From Aphanothece sp. CMT-3BRIN-NPC111 (GTDB taxonomy: Bacteria > Cyanobacteriota > Cyanobacteriia > Cyanobacteriales > JAHHGU01), in NCBI GenBank assembly GCA_019359765.1, contig JAHHGU010000034.1:1-53686 (forward strand): a stretch of DNA of 53,686 nucleotides, in the 5' to 3' direction. Of the stretch, positions 35,795-44,356 are shown piece after piece. The position numbers and the translations under genes are program-made. Numbering within the stretch: position 1 is the stretch's first letter; each line of letters starts with the position of its first letter. The notes under the pieces are model-generated. The model saw only the letters and a program-made list of their open reading frames with translations, ran no database searches and was not told the DNA's origin.

Positions 35795-36253
35795 ATGAAA
35801 CGTCGTTCACTTTTAACTTGGTTAGGTCTAGGCTGGATATCCAGTTTAATACCTGTAGCGATCGCTGCCTGTTCCCCAGATAAATCAAAGACAACATCAG
35901 TTCAGGGTAGCCCAACCACCTCGGCTAATTCTCCCAATGCTGAGGGATTCTACACCATCGGTACGGTAGCTCAGTTAGATAATTTGGGGCAAATTCAGAC
36001 AACAGTTGCTACAGATAAGGTAGTAGTTATTCGTGACCCAGCTAATCCTAACGCTCTATTTGCTGTCAATCCCAGTTGCACTCACAGAGGTTGTACAGTG
36101 GCATGGAGCAAAGCAGAAAAGCAGTTTGCCTGTCCATGTCATGGTTCTGATTTTGCTCCAGATGGCAAGGTACTTTCAAAGCCAGCTAATAAGTCTCTGA
36201 AAACTTATCAAGTAAAAATTGCAGGGGATATGGTATTAGTGAAGGCTACCTGA
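35795..36253 (+). CDS. Rieske [2Fe-2S] protein, exported
   Basis: 152 residues. The N-terminus MKRRSLLTWLGLGW has a twin-arginine-free but basic start and a hydrophobic core ending IAACSPD; the cysteine at about 26 could be a lipidation site. The Rieske domain has CTHRGC at about 98-103 and CPCHGSDF at about 119-126, giving two Cys and two His ligands. It is smaller than PetC and lacks its long transmembrane hinge, so it is more likely a periplasmic or thylakoid-lumen electron carrier than a cytochrome b6f subunit. No partner oxidase is adjacent. Confidence 0.88.
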   Translation: MKRRSLLTWLGLGWISSLIPVAIAACSPDKSKTTSVQGSPTTSANSPNAEGFYTIGTVAQLDNLGQIQTTVATDKVVVIRDPANPNALFAVNPSCTHRGCTVAWSKAEKQFACPCHGSDFAPDGKVLSKPANKSLKTYQVKIAGDMVLVKAT

Positions 36254-36257
36254 CCAA

Positions 36258-36396
36258 ATAATTCGTAATTCGTAATTCGTAATTAAAGAGGGTACATGCC
36301 CCTACTAAATCTTCGATTTAGTAGTCTTCAATTAGTAGTAGGTACAAGCCCCCACTGATTGTAATTACTAATTACTAATTATCAATTACGAATTAC
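36258..36396. repeat. Composite repeat with AATTCGT heptads and hairpin
   Basis: Three to four AATTCGT units (36260-36284) are followed by a core with a perfect hairpin CTACTAAATC-TTC-GATTTAGTAG (36304-36326) and two copies of GGTACA-GCCCC-ACT-like words. Then reversed AATTACTAATTA / ATTACGAATTAC units (to about 36396) follow. The outer heptads are inverted relative to each other, so the whole block can fold on itself. Confidence 0.7.
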
Positions 36397-36454
36397 TTTG
36401 ACCCTTTCGCCAATAGATTTTACCAAGCCAACGACAACCAGATAGAGCGTAAAA

Positions 36455-37294
36455 ATGAACATTGCAATCATTGGCTGTGGCTACGTAGGAACTGCTTTAG
36501 CCCGCCATTGGCATCAAAATAATAGTCACATAATTACGGCAACAACCACAACCAAAGAGCGGGTAGCGCAGCTAGAGCGAGTAGCTCACCGGGTAGTAGT
36601 GATGAAAGGTGATGACTTTTCGGCTCTGCGCTCTGTGGTACAAAACCAGGATGCCGTTATTCTAAGTGTTGCACCGACAAGCGATCGCCAAATAGCTGCT
36701 AACCTCTACGAGGAGACCTACCTTCGTACTGCCCGAAATCTTGTTGCAGCTTTGCAGCAGGCTCCAAGCGTTAAACAACTCATTTACACAGGCAGCTATT
36801 CCGTCTACGGAGACAGGAATGGGGCGTGGGTGGATGAAGAATCTCCCGTTGCTCCAGCCAATAGCAATGGTCGGGTTTTGTGTGACACCGAGCAAGTTTT
36901 GTTAGAGGCCGGCAGTCAAAACCTTAGAGTCTGTATTCTGCGTTTGGGAGGCATATACGGACCAGGTCGTGAGTTGGTCAATATCTTCAGCCGTTTTTTC
37001 GGCACCACCCGTTCTGGCAACGGTGAAAACTTTACAAATTGGATTCACCTAGATGACATCGTATCAGCTGTGACTTTTGCCCTCTTGAACCACTGGCAAG
37101 GGATTTACAATTTGGTTAACGATGTTCCTCTGATTACCCGTGAGCTACTTGAGCGTTTAAGTGAACGGCACCACCTTCCTCCAGTTTTGTGGGAGCCTTC
37201 AGACCATGAAGTAAAACCTTATAACGCCATCGTATCCAATCATAAAATTAAAGCCGCAGGTTACAGCTTGATCCATCCTAAGATTATCCTTTGA
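36455..37294 (+). CDS. NAD(P)-dependent epimerase/dehydratase-like SDR protein
   Basis: 279 residues. The Rossmann fold starts at once with MNIAIIGCGYVGTALARHW (GxGxxG). The extended-SDR region has YTGSYSVYG and LRLGGIYGPGRE. The SDR catalytic tyrosine is not in a standard YxxxK (here GSYSVYG and CDTEQVLLEA, in a YxxxK-like position), so the protein may bind a nucleotide sugar or act as an atypical reductase. Similar proteins are common in cyanobacteria and poorly characterised. The ATG is preceded by weak GAGCG. Confidence 0.85.
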   Translation: MNIAIIGCGYVGTALARHWHQNNSHIITATTTTKERVAQLERVAHRVVVMKGDDFSALRSVVQNQDAVILSVAPTSDRQIAANLYEETYLRTARNLVAALQQAPSVKQLIYTGSYSVYGDRNGAWVDEESPVAPANSNGRVLCDTEQVLLEAGSQNLRVCILRLGGIYGPGRELVNIFSRFFGTTRSGNGENFTNWIHLDDIVSAVTFALLNHWQGIYNLVNDVPLITRELLERLSERHHLPPVLWEPSDHEVKPYNAIVSNHKIKAAGYSLIHPKIIL

Positions 37295-37428
37295 GAAGAT
37301 TCTTTTTGTTACCAGTAGGCGATATGTAAAGGCTATCCTAAAAATAATTTTGGAAAACAAATTATCTGCCTTTATCTGCTTGCTGAAAGCGGTTTAAAAC
37401 CTTTCCCAGAAACTTTTCCTATCTGCTC

Positions 37429-38187
37429 TTAATACAATTTTTTCAGAGCAGTTTCTAGGTCAGATGTCAGCCGTTGCGCGCTTTTTTTTACTGAGGTGGT
37501 GCAATAATCAGCCACTTGTAATGGGGAACCGATACGAATTTGGACATCGCAGCCCCATTGCGGTAGAGGTTGACTGTATTTAATAGTAATCGGCACAATT
37601 TTGACGCCAAGTTTTGTAGAGGGGGTTTTAGCTGAGATATCAGTGTGATTATGGGAACTATCTACAGAACCTGCCCCTGCTTCTGCTTGCAGGGCCATGC
37701 GAGCCAGACCGGGCTTGAGCGGCTGAATGCCACTATCCCGATAGATATTGCCTTCTGGAAAGATGACGAGTACCTCACCACTGCGGAGTAGTTCGACGCC
37801 GTGACGGAGACTGCTAATCGCCGGATGCTCTGTATCGACGGGGAACCCTCCAAAGCGACGGATAAAGAAGCCTTGCAGCCCTGCTACTTCATTTGCCGAC
37901 ACCATAAATCGCAAGTGCCGCCCCGTAATATCGTGACCCGCTGCATAGGGCACCATAAAAGCGTCCCAGCGAGAGCGATGGGTGGGAGCCAGGATAAGAG
38001 GCCCCTCGGTAGGTAAATGCTCCCGCCCAGTTACTTCAATATGACCAAAGTAAAAGGGCAAAACAAGATAACGTCCCAATGGATAGGCTACGCCGCTTAA
38101 CCAGGGTGAAATACGGGAAGTAACGGGAACAATCTTGGCTGCTGTTGGCGTGTGGCTTTTGTGTTCAGAGGAGTCAAGCTGAATCAT
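37429..38187 (-). CDS. plsC: 1-acyl-sn-glycerol-3-phosphate acyltransferase (PlsC family)
   Basis: 252 residues. The acyltransferase motif I HRSRWD (HxxxxD) is at about 69-74 (APTHRSRWDAFMVP), and motif III is FPEGNIYRD at about 137-145. It would transfer a fatty acyl group to lysophosphatidic acid to form phosphatidic acid, for membrane lipid synthesis. A hydrophobic patch near 40-50 may associate with the membrane. The middle insert (about 165-185, polar) is variable. Convergent with the SDR gene. Cyanobacteria usually have more than one PlsC-like protein, so the substrate is not certain. Confidence 0.88.
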   Translation of the reverse strand: MIQLDSSEHKSHTPTAAKIVPVTSRISPWLSGVAYPLGRYLVLPFYFGHIEVTGREHLPTEGPLILAPTHRSRWDAFMVPYAAGHDITGRHLRFMVSANEVAGLQGFFIRRFGGFPVDTEHPAISSLRHGVELLRSGEVLVIFPEGNIYRDSGIQPLKPGLARMALQAEAGAGSVDSSHNHTDISAKTPSTKLGVKIVPITIKYSQPLPQWGCDVQIRIGSPLQVADYCTTSVKKSAQRLTSDLETALKKLY

Positions 38188-38428
38188 CGGAACTTAAAAT
38201 GTTTTACTGCATCCATCATTACACCTTAAGTTTTCTGGTTCTAGCTGTCTTCTACTAGAGGGACACTTATGCTGGTGTCATTCGATTTTGGATGAGAGGA
38301 TTTTGGATTTTGGATTGGCACTCGCGTATTAATTCAGGGGCTTGAATCCGGTTATTTTTGGTCATGAGTTCAATTGTGCCTAGCTGGGCTGCTAAAAAAC
38401 ATTGCTGATGGGGAAAAATGTCTCTTTT

Positions 38429-38926
38429 TTAATGACGCCGCCGCTGGCTAAACCAGGATTGCAATTGTTGGCGGCACGCCGATTCTAAAATTCCACCAAG
38501 TACGGATAGGCGGTGATTAGAGCAACTGCTATCAGGAATATTGGCAACTGTCCGAATCGCACCAGTCTTGGGGTCATCTGCCCCGTAAACAAGAAGCCCC
38601 AGGCGTGCTAGCACGATCGCACCGGCGCACATGGGGCAAGGCTCTAGGGTGACGTAGAGGGTACATTGGTTGAGGTGCCAGCTTTGCAATAATTTACCCG
38701 CTGCCCTGAGGGCAAGGATTTCAGCATGGGCTGTGGGGTCATGATCGCGCTCTTTGCGGTTAGACGCTTCCGCAATCAAGTTGCCATTAGCATCAACAAC
38801 AACGGCCCCCACAGGCACTTCACCAGCATTCCCGGCAGCTTCGGCAAGTGCGATCGCGCGTTTCATCCATTGCCGATGAATTAAATAAGCTGGGTCATCA
38901 ATTGCGGGCTGCGAAACTTCACCCAT
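38429..38926 (-). CDS. tadA: tRNA-specific adenosine deaminase
   Basis: 165 residues. The zinc-binding deaminase motifs are HAEILALRAAG (His-Ala-Glu) and PCPMCAGAI (PCxxC). It converts adenosine 34 of tRNA-Arg(ACG) to inosine. The N-terminal 20 residues precede the core (HRQWMKRAIALAEAAGNAGEVPVGAVVV), and a start at the internal ATG is possible. The gene is 14 nt downstream of grxC on the same strand, so the two may form a small operon. Confidence 0.95.
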   Translation of the reverse strand: MGEVSQPAIDDPAYLIHRQWMKRAIALAEAAGNAGEVPVGAVVVDANGNLIAEASNRKERDHDPTAHAEILALRAAGKLLQSWHLNQCTLYVTLEPCPMCAGAIVLARLGLLVYGADDPKTGAIRTVANIPDSSCSNHRLSVLGGILESACRQQLQSWFSQRRRH

Positions 38927-38940
38927 CCATTTCTACGCCC

Positions 38941-39261
38941 TCACGATGCAGCTGGCTGCGCTAAAAGGGTGTCTAGCTGACTTTGTTTATCTAACCCATA
39001 GAGGTCATCACATCCACCAATGTGCTGCTCATTAACAAAAATCTGGGGTACTGTTCGGCGTCCATTCGCACGTTGAGCCATGCGGTTTCTGGCTTCTTCA
39101 TCGCCGTCAATTTTATATTCCGTATAGTTAACACCTTTCCACCAGAGCAACATCTTTGCCCGGATGCAAAAAGGACAGCTTTGCCAGGTATAGATTTCAA
39201 CGTTGGCTTTAATACGTTCTGGATGGCGACCTAGAAGGGGATTGAGAAAGTCCAGCATTTT
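38941..39261 (-). CDS. grxC: Glutaredoxin 3
   Basis: 106 residues from the ATG at 39259-39261 (MLDFLNPLLGRHPERI). The frame is open to 39309, but the extra codons come from a GTAGAGACG-type repeat and look non-coding. The dithiol active site CPFC is in TWQSCPFCIRAKMLL, with the glutathione-binding TVPQIF and GGCDDLY motifs. It reduces protein disulphides and glutathione mixed disulphides, and in cyanobacteria can support arsenate reductases. Upstream of tadA. Confidence 0.94.
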   Translation of the reverse strand, partial: KMLDFLNPLLGRHPERIKANVEIYTWQSCPFCIRAKMLLWWKGVNYTEYKIDGDEEARNRMAQRANGRRTVPQIFVNEQHIGGCDDLYGLDKQSQLDTLLAQPAAS

Positions 39262-39679
39262 TCTAACTTGTGGATTCTTTGTAGAGACGCTTTCATCGCG
39301 TTCATACATCTAGCCTAGACGATCGTTGCTATAGCATTCTCAGAAAGTGAAATTAGGAAAGTGCGATCGCTCAACTAATCTATTGCCGATGAACCCGATT
39401 AGCTGGGTCATCAGTTGTCAGTTGCAAATTAAACATCAGAACTTGATTGTTACAGATATAGCAGTAGCCATAAGGGTTCTTGACATTTACCTTACAGCCA
39501 TGCACGCATCGGGATGCTGTTATAACTGTATGTTTGCTAGAAGCTAATTGCTAAAAGCTAACTGCTAATTGCTATATTATTACTTCAGATAGATGTGCTT
39601 TCTAATCCAAAGCCATATTCTCGTTCCAAGAATATTTTTCCCTGTATTATTACAGTGCCTCAGCATAAGGAGAAGTGCA
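39262..39679. other. Spacer containing repeats
   Basis: About 420 nt without a gene. It holds a GTAGAGACGC word at 39281-39290, a HIP1 site near 39363 and MITE-like copy D. Confidence 0.5.
39457..39577 (+). repeat. Dispersed MITE-like repeat, copy D
   Basis: Begins TATAGCAGTAGCCATAAGGG, has TTCTTGACATTT and CCATGCACGC, then ATAACTGTATGTTTGC, and ends with GCTAACTGCTAATTGCTATA. It is the most complete copy of the family. Confidence 0.8.
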
Positions 39680-39904
39680 ATGCCAAGGCTGAAAGGCAAA
39701 CAATCTAATAATGGTTTAGCCGCTACTTTGCTGCTAGCGATAATTGTCATCGGTATAGCAGTACCTATTGGATATTCCAATGTTATCAACTTAACAGATA
39801 TTGGCAAAAAGCAAGAATTAGAAGAGTCTGCAAGTAGCGACAACAAAAAGCAGCCAGCACTCGCGAACGATACTATTGATAAAGTTGAAAAAATTGATAA
39901 ATAG
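39680..39904 (+). CDS. Small single-span membrane protein
   Basis: 74 residues from the ATG at 39680; AAGGAG lies 7 nt upstream. An earlier in-frame start at 39593 has no such site. One membrane helix is at about 15-35 (LAATLLLAIIVIGIAVPIGY), followed by an acidic, lysine-rich tail. It is followed after 10 nt by the PRC-barrel gene, so the two are probably cotranscribed and may act together. No known domain. Confidence 0.7.
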   Translation: MPRLKGKQSNNGLAATLLLAIIVIGIAVPIGYSNVINLTDIGKKQELEESASSDNKKQPALANDTIDKVEKIDK

Positions 39905-39914
39905 GGGGGATGGC

Positions 39915-41234
39915 GTGCTTAAGGGAAATGACATTATTGGTATGCCAATTGTCGCTCACGACACTGGCGAAGAAATTAAAAAAGTTAAGGATTTAATTTT
40001 TGACCACAACAGCAAGTTCTTGGGATTTGTGGTAGATGAAAACATCTGGTTGAGAAATACAGAGGTTTTACCTATACATAGCGTTAAAGTCATTGGCCCA
40101 GATGCGATCGTTGCCTCGTCGGAAACAGCGATCGCCTCAGCATCTCGTTTGCCGGAAATAAAACCGGCTTTAGAGCGCAATATCGTCATGGTAGGTACAA
40201 AAATTGTAACTGAAGAAGGATACGATCTAGGTACTATCATCGACCTCTACTTTGACAAGCAAACGGGAGCGATTGAAGGCTACGAGGTATTCGGAGGACT
40301 ATTTGCAGATCCCTATTGCGGACTTTCATTTGTTCCAGCACCTCAAAATTTAAAAATTGGTGAGGACGTGGCGTTTGTGCCGCGTGAAATTGCGGAAATG
40401 ATGGAAGAGCGGATTAATGGAATTAACAGTACGCTACAGGCAGCTGCCGAAAACTTCCCATCCACCCAGCATAGCGGCGCAACTTTATTAAATTATGCTC
40501 CTGAATTATCTGAAAAACAAGCAACAGTTAGTAACACAGTCAATGGGCAAGCGATAACTACAAAGGGAACATTTTTAGTTGCCCCAGGTCAGCAAGTAAC
40601 ACCCCAGAGGCTGGATGAAGTTTATCAAACTGCTGGAAGTTCAGAGCCAGAAGTTCCCCAAGCGCTTCCTTTAACCTCACAGACACATAGCGAACAAAGG
40701 CAAGAAACGCCAGAGGCTACCCGTGAAAAACTACACAGTGCCCTTAGCGTTTACACAGTAGAACAAACTTTGGGCTTGCGCGTGCGGCGCTCTATAAAGA
40801 CCCAGGAAGGTGTCTATGTGGCAGCTTTGGGACAAATTATTACAGAAAAGTTAATTGCACGGGCAAAGATGTATCGGCAAGAGCGAGAACTAATTGCTGC
40901 TGTTTGTCTAACTCGCCCTAACACGAGCGAACAGTTGTATAAACGTGCCCTATCTCCTAAAAAAAATGTAGGCAGCGTAGGGAAGCGAATCAAAGAAATC
41001 CAAGAGCGCAGTGCCCAAGCAATAGAAAAATGGCGCATCAAAAGAGCGGTCGGATTTCCAGTCAACCGCGTCATTCTTGATAAATACGACAACGTCATCC
41101 TTGATGCTGGTGAACTAATTACTTATAAAGCCATTGAGCAGGCTCGACAGGCTAGTGTGCTCAGTATTTTACTTAGCTCAGTACACAGCAAGAATTTGCG
41201 GCTATCAGAGGGGCACCGCAAAATAGAAAAATAA
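39915..41234 (+). CDS. PRC-barrel domain protein
   Basis: 439 residues from the GTG at 39915, chosen because GGGGGGA lies just upstream; the frame is open to a TTG at 39876. Two PRC-barrel modules are at about 1-75 (NDIIGMPIVAHDTGEEIKKVKDL) and 90-165 (VGTKIVTEEGYDLGTIIDLYFD). After a polar linker, the C-terminal half is helical with repeated VYVAALGQIITEKLIARAKM and YDNVILDAGELITYKAIEQAR motifs. PRC-barrels occur in photosynthetic reaction centre H subunits and in RNA-processing proteins; the cyanobacterial role is unclear. Confidence 0.85.
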   Translation: MLKGNDIIGMPIVAHDTGEEIKKVKDLIFDHNSKFLGFVVDENIWLRNTEVLPIHSVKVIGPDAIVASSETAIASASRLPEIKPALERNIVMVGTKIVTEEGYDLGTIIDLYFDKQTGAIEGYEVFGGLFADPYCGLSFVPAPQNLKIGEDVAFVPREIAEMMEERINGINSTLQAAAENFPSTQHSGATLLNYAPELSEKQATVSNTVNGQAITTKGTFLVAPGQQVTPQRLDEVYQTAGSSEPEVPQALPLTSQTHSEQRQETPEATREKLHSALSVYTVEQTLGLRVRRSIKTQEGVYVAALGQIITEKLIARAKMYRQERELIAAVCLTRPNTSEQLYKRALSPKKNVGSVGKRIKEIQERSAQAIEKWRIKRAVGFPVNRVILDKYDNVILDAGELITYKAIEQARQASVLSILLSSVHSKNLRLSEGHRKIEK

Positions 41235-41312
41235 AGTTTTCTAGCTCTGGAACCACCTGAAGCAGTAAAAGCTCTCTATCGTGACAAACAACACTATTTC
41301 ACTAAACAACCT

Positions 41313-43208
41313 GTGTCTCAATCACAATCACAGCCCAGTGAGCAAGAAGTTTATTTGCTCGGCGTGTATCAAATGCTAGGAAAGACGCTGGGTGGACGCT
41401 ACAAAATTATCAGTCATTTAGGAGGCGGGGGATACGGCCAAACTTATCTTGCTGAAGATATACATCTACCCAACCACCCTCGCTGCGTTGTCAAGCAACT
41501 GAAACCCCAGACTAAAGATTCATGGAATTTGGAGATAGCGAGCCGTTTATTTAATACAGAAGCGGAAGTTCTCTATAAGTTAGGCAGCCACAGCCAAATA
41601 CCTCGGCTTTTTGCTCACTTTGAGGAAAATCAAGAATTTTATTTAGTTCAAGAGTTTATCGAAGGAATTGACTTAAGCCAAGAACTAGCTACCCAGCAGC
41701 AGATGCGGGAATCTCAGGTGATTTTACTGCTGCAAGAAATATTAGAAGTTTTAGAGTTTGTTCATCAGCAACTTGTCATTCACCGCGATATTAATCCTAG
41801 AAATATAATTAGGCGCAAGCACGATAATAAGCTAGTTTTGATTGATTTTGGAGCAGTTAAACAAATTAGCACGCGGGTGTTTAATGGACAAACCCAGGGC
41901 GGAAAGACGGTTGCTATCGGTACACCGGGGTATATGCCCATAGAACAAGTGAATGGCAACCCACGATTTGGTAGTGATATATATGCCGTGGGAATAATTG
42001 CTGTTCAAGCCCTTACGGGTTTAGATCCCAGTCGCCACCAATTACCAAAAGATCCTAAAACGGGTGAAATTTACTGGCGCAACCGAGCAATGGTTAGCCC
42101 AGAAATAGCAAATATTATAGACCAAATGATTATATCCAACTTTCAAAATCGCTATCAGGCGGCAAGCGAGGTTCTTAAGGATATAAAGAGTGTACAAATT
42201 TCTCAGATACAGCCTCAAGTTATTATTAAGAATATTGGATTACAAGATCCAGAAAAAATATCAAATAATTCTTCTGATTCTCCAGGAATTAGCCCCCTGC
42301 CTAGCTCAAACCGTAATAAATCTGTAAAATCTTTACGAATATGGCTAGGCTTGGTGACAATTGGTGCAATATTGCTGCTATTTAAGGTATTAGCATCGAA
42401 TCAATCTAAGCTTTTTGAATTTTCTGAAAAATCAAATAAACCCATTGCTAATTCATCACCAGCAACTGATAGTAAACAAGCTTTAATTCCGCCCCTAGCT
42501 AGTCCCATTCCTGAATATAAACTATCTCCAAGTAGAGCTAATAGGGTTGCTAGATATATAAAACAAGGCGATCGCCTGATTGAGTCGGGGGAATATGAAA
42601 GGGCGGTGACTACTTATAATAACGCTCTGGCAATCAAACCTGCTTACGAAGAAGCTTATTGGGGTCAGTGCTATTCATTCGATAACTTGCAGCGATATGC
42701 AGAAGCGATCGCCACCTGTGACAAAGCGCTGCAACTCAACCCTGACTACTACAAAGCTTGGTGGAGCAAAGGTTATGCCTTAGATGCCTTAAAGCGTTAC
42801 GATGAGGCACTAGCTCACTACGATCGGGCACTGAAAATCAAGCCAGATTTTGCAGAGGCTTGGATTAATAAAGGCGCTACCCTCACTTCTTTACAGCGTT
42901 ACGAAGAAGCACTTGCCGCTTATGCTCAAGCACTGAAAATTAAGCCAGATTTGCCTGAGGCATTGAATAATCAGGGCGCAACACTCAATCGCTTGCAGCG
43001 ATATCAAGAAGCATTGGCTTCTTATGACAAGGCGCTGAAACTTAAGCCCGACTATGTACAAGCTTGGAATAACCGGGGGATCGTGTTAATGAATTTGAAA
43101 CAGTATCAAGAAGCGATCGCCTCTTATGACAAAGCTATTAGGCTTAAGCCAGACTACCAGCCCGCTATCGAGAACCGCAAGCAAGCACAGCAACTATTAG
43201 GGCAGTAA
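41313..43208 (+). CDS. Membrane Ser/Thr protein kinase with TPR repeats
   Basis: 631 residues from the GTG at 41313; an ATG at 41373 (MLGKTLGGRYKII) is an alternative and matches the usual start of the family. The kinase domain at 28-290 has a Gly-rich loop GGGGYGQTY, K61 in VVKQLKP, and DFG at 178-180. The catalytic loop is HRDINPRN at 157-164, where the usual Lys of HRDLKxxN is Asn. A membrane helix at about 343-361 is followed by six TPR repeats (about 410-630). It may phosphorylate partners brought by the TPRs, with unusual or reduced activity. Confidence 0.92.
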   Translation: MSQSQSQPSEQEVYLLGVYQMLGKTLGGRYKIISHLGGGGYGQTYLAEDIHLPNHPRCVVKQLKPQTKDSWNLEIASRLFNTEAEVLYKLGSHSQIPRLFAHFEENQEFYLVQEFIEGIDLSQELATQQQMRESQVILLLQEILEVLEFVHQQLVIHRDINPRNIIRRKHDNKLVLIDFGAVKQISTRVFNGQTQGGKTVAIGTPGYMPIEQVNGNPRFGSDIYAVGIIAVQALTGLDPSRHQLPKDPKTGEIYWRNRAMVSPEIANIIDQMIISNFQNRYQAASEVLKDIKSVQISQIQPQVIIKNIGLQDPEKISNNSSDSPGISPLPSSNRNKSVKSLRIWLGLVTIGAILLLFKVLASNQSKLFEFSEKSNKPIANSSPATDSKQALIPPLASPIPEYKLSPSRANRVARYIKQGDRLIESGEYERAVTTYNNALAIKPAYEEAYWGQCYSFDNLQRYAEAIATCDKALQLNPDYYKAWWSKGYALDALKRYDEALAHYDRALKIKPDFAEAWINKGATLTSLQRYEEALAAYAQALKIKPDLPEALNNQGATLNRLQRYQEALASYDKALKLKPDYVQAWNNRGIVLMNLKQYQEAIASYDKAIRLKPDYQPAIENRKQAQQLLGQ

Positions 43209-43235
43209 AAGCATGGGTTTGAGATAGGCAGCGGT

Positions 43236-43997
43236 TTAGGCAGCAGAGATCGCTTCTGTCGTCTCATCCAACATTTCTGTGGGCGCACCATCTTGGACAA
43301 GAGTTGGCTGCTTGCCGCTTTTGTTGATGAAATTACCCACCATTGCCAACAAAGCATTTACTTTGCGCGATCGCCACTCATCCACCACCTTTTCCACATC
43401 AGCGGCAGACAAACGACGCTTCAGTGCTTCCAAGAGGTAAGCTGCATGACCAGTTTCATCCTGGGCAATACTCAGCATTCCCTTCTTCAGGTTACGACTC
43501 GCTGGATCTTCATCTGGCAACACCTTCGCCATCCGAGCAAAATCTTTGCTCGCATCCAGTTCCAAAATATAAGTGCTGCCGAAAAACACTATCCAGTCAA
43601 CTTGCTCCGGCTTCAAGCTTTCCTGCGAGTAGCCATCGAAGTAGGCAGCAAAAAAGGGGCTGCCCCGGCGCTCCTTCTTATTACTATCTTCAGGAGTTTT
43701 AGGCAAGCTTTTAAAGTCAATCACTTGCTTGTTGATTTGTTTCAGGGCGTGGGCAAAAATCTGACCATGACGCTCTTCATCCGCCGCATGACGGGCGAGT
43801 TTTTCTGCCAGCCACAAATCGCCTTCTGACGCCGCGCGTTCTTGGAGCGCTTTTAAGAAAGGAACTGAGCCAGATTCTGCCAATTGGAAACCAGCTAGGG
43901 TGTTGGGGCGTGTTTGGGAGTCGCGCAGATTGCGAGCGGAGATATAAGCAACTGCACTGGCACCCAGTAGGTGCTGGACGTAAGTGAAGAAGTTCAT
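43236..43997 (-). CDS. Ferritin-like diiron-domain protein (second type)
   Basis: 253 residues with a four-helix ferritin-like fold. Ligands are E41 (AESGS), E74/H77 (DEERHGQ), E146 (LELDAS) and E181/H184 (DETGHAAY), a full diiron set. It differs from the protein at 9235 in spacing and sequence and has a loop at about 95-130. The substrate is unknown; rubrerythrin-like peroxide reduction or an oxidase role is possible. Divergent from tRNA-Cys and convergent with the kinase gene; the kinase stop is 28 nt away. Confidence 0.82.
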   Translation of the reverse strand: MNFFTYVQHLLGASAVAYISARNLRDSQTRPNTLAGFQLAESGSVPFLKALQERAASEGDLWLAEKLARHAADEERHGQIFAHALKQINKQVIDFKSLPKTPEDSNKKERRGSPFFAAYFDGYSQESLKPEQVDWIVFFGSTYILELDASKDFARMAKVLPDEDPASRNLKKGMLSIAQDETGHAAYLLEALKRRLSAADVEKVVDEWRSRKVNALLAMVGNFINKSGKQPTLVQDGAPTEMLDETTEAISAA

Positions 43998-44164
43998 AAT
44001 AGTTTACGTGCAGGAAGCTAACTAGATGCCATGCTAACGCAGTTTTTTTTATGTGAACGGCCTGAGGCGCGATCGCTAACCGACAAAAATGCTATCCGTA
44101 TGCAGATACCAAATAAGTAAGCATCCCTACTCAAAAATTTGGTATAATAAAATTCTGAAATTAG

Positions 44165-44235
44165 GGCGGCATAGCCAAGTGGTAAGGCAAGGGTCTGCAA
44201 AACCTTCACCCCCAGTTCAAATCTGGGTGCCGCCT
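44165..44235 (+). tRNA. tRNA-Cys (GCA)
   Basis: 71 nt with all arms: acceptor stem GGCGGCA/TGCCGCC, D arm with GGTAAGGC, anticodon stem AGGGT/ACCTT around loop CTGCAAA (anticodon GCA), and T arm with the GTTCAAAT loop. The CCA end is not encoded, which is common in cyanobacteria. Confidence 0.96.
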
Positions 44236-44356
44236 TCTAATCAAAATCTATCAATATTAGCTCTGAAAAGCTCTCTAGCAGATGAGTACAGGCAAAAGTA
44301 TCTGTACCCCTCTATTTGAGTTTGGCGTAGTTGATAGCAATTTCTGGGGCTAAAAC

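Noticed and set aside
35795..36253. Rieske gene as petC of the cytochrome b6f complex
   Set aside because: The N-terminal part lacks the PetC transmembrane hinge and petA is not adjacent; the protein ends without the PetC C-terminal region.
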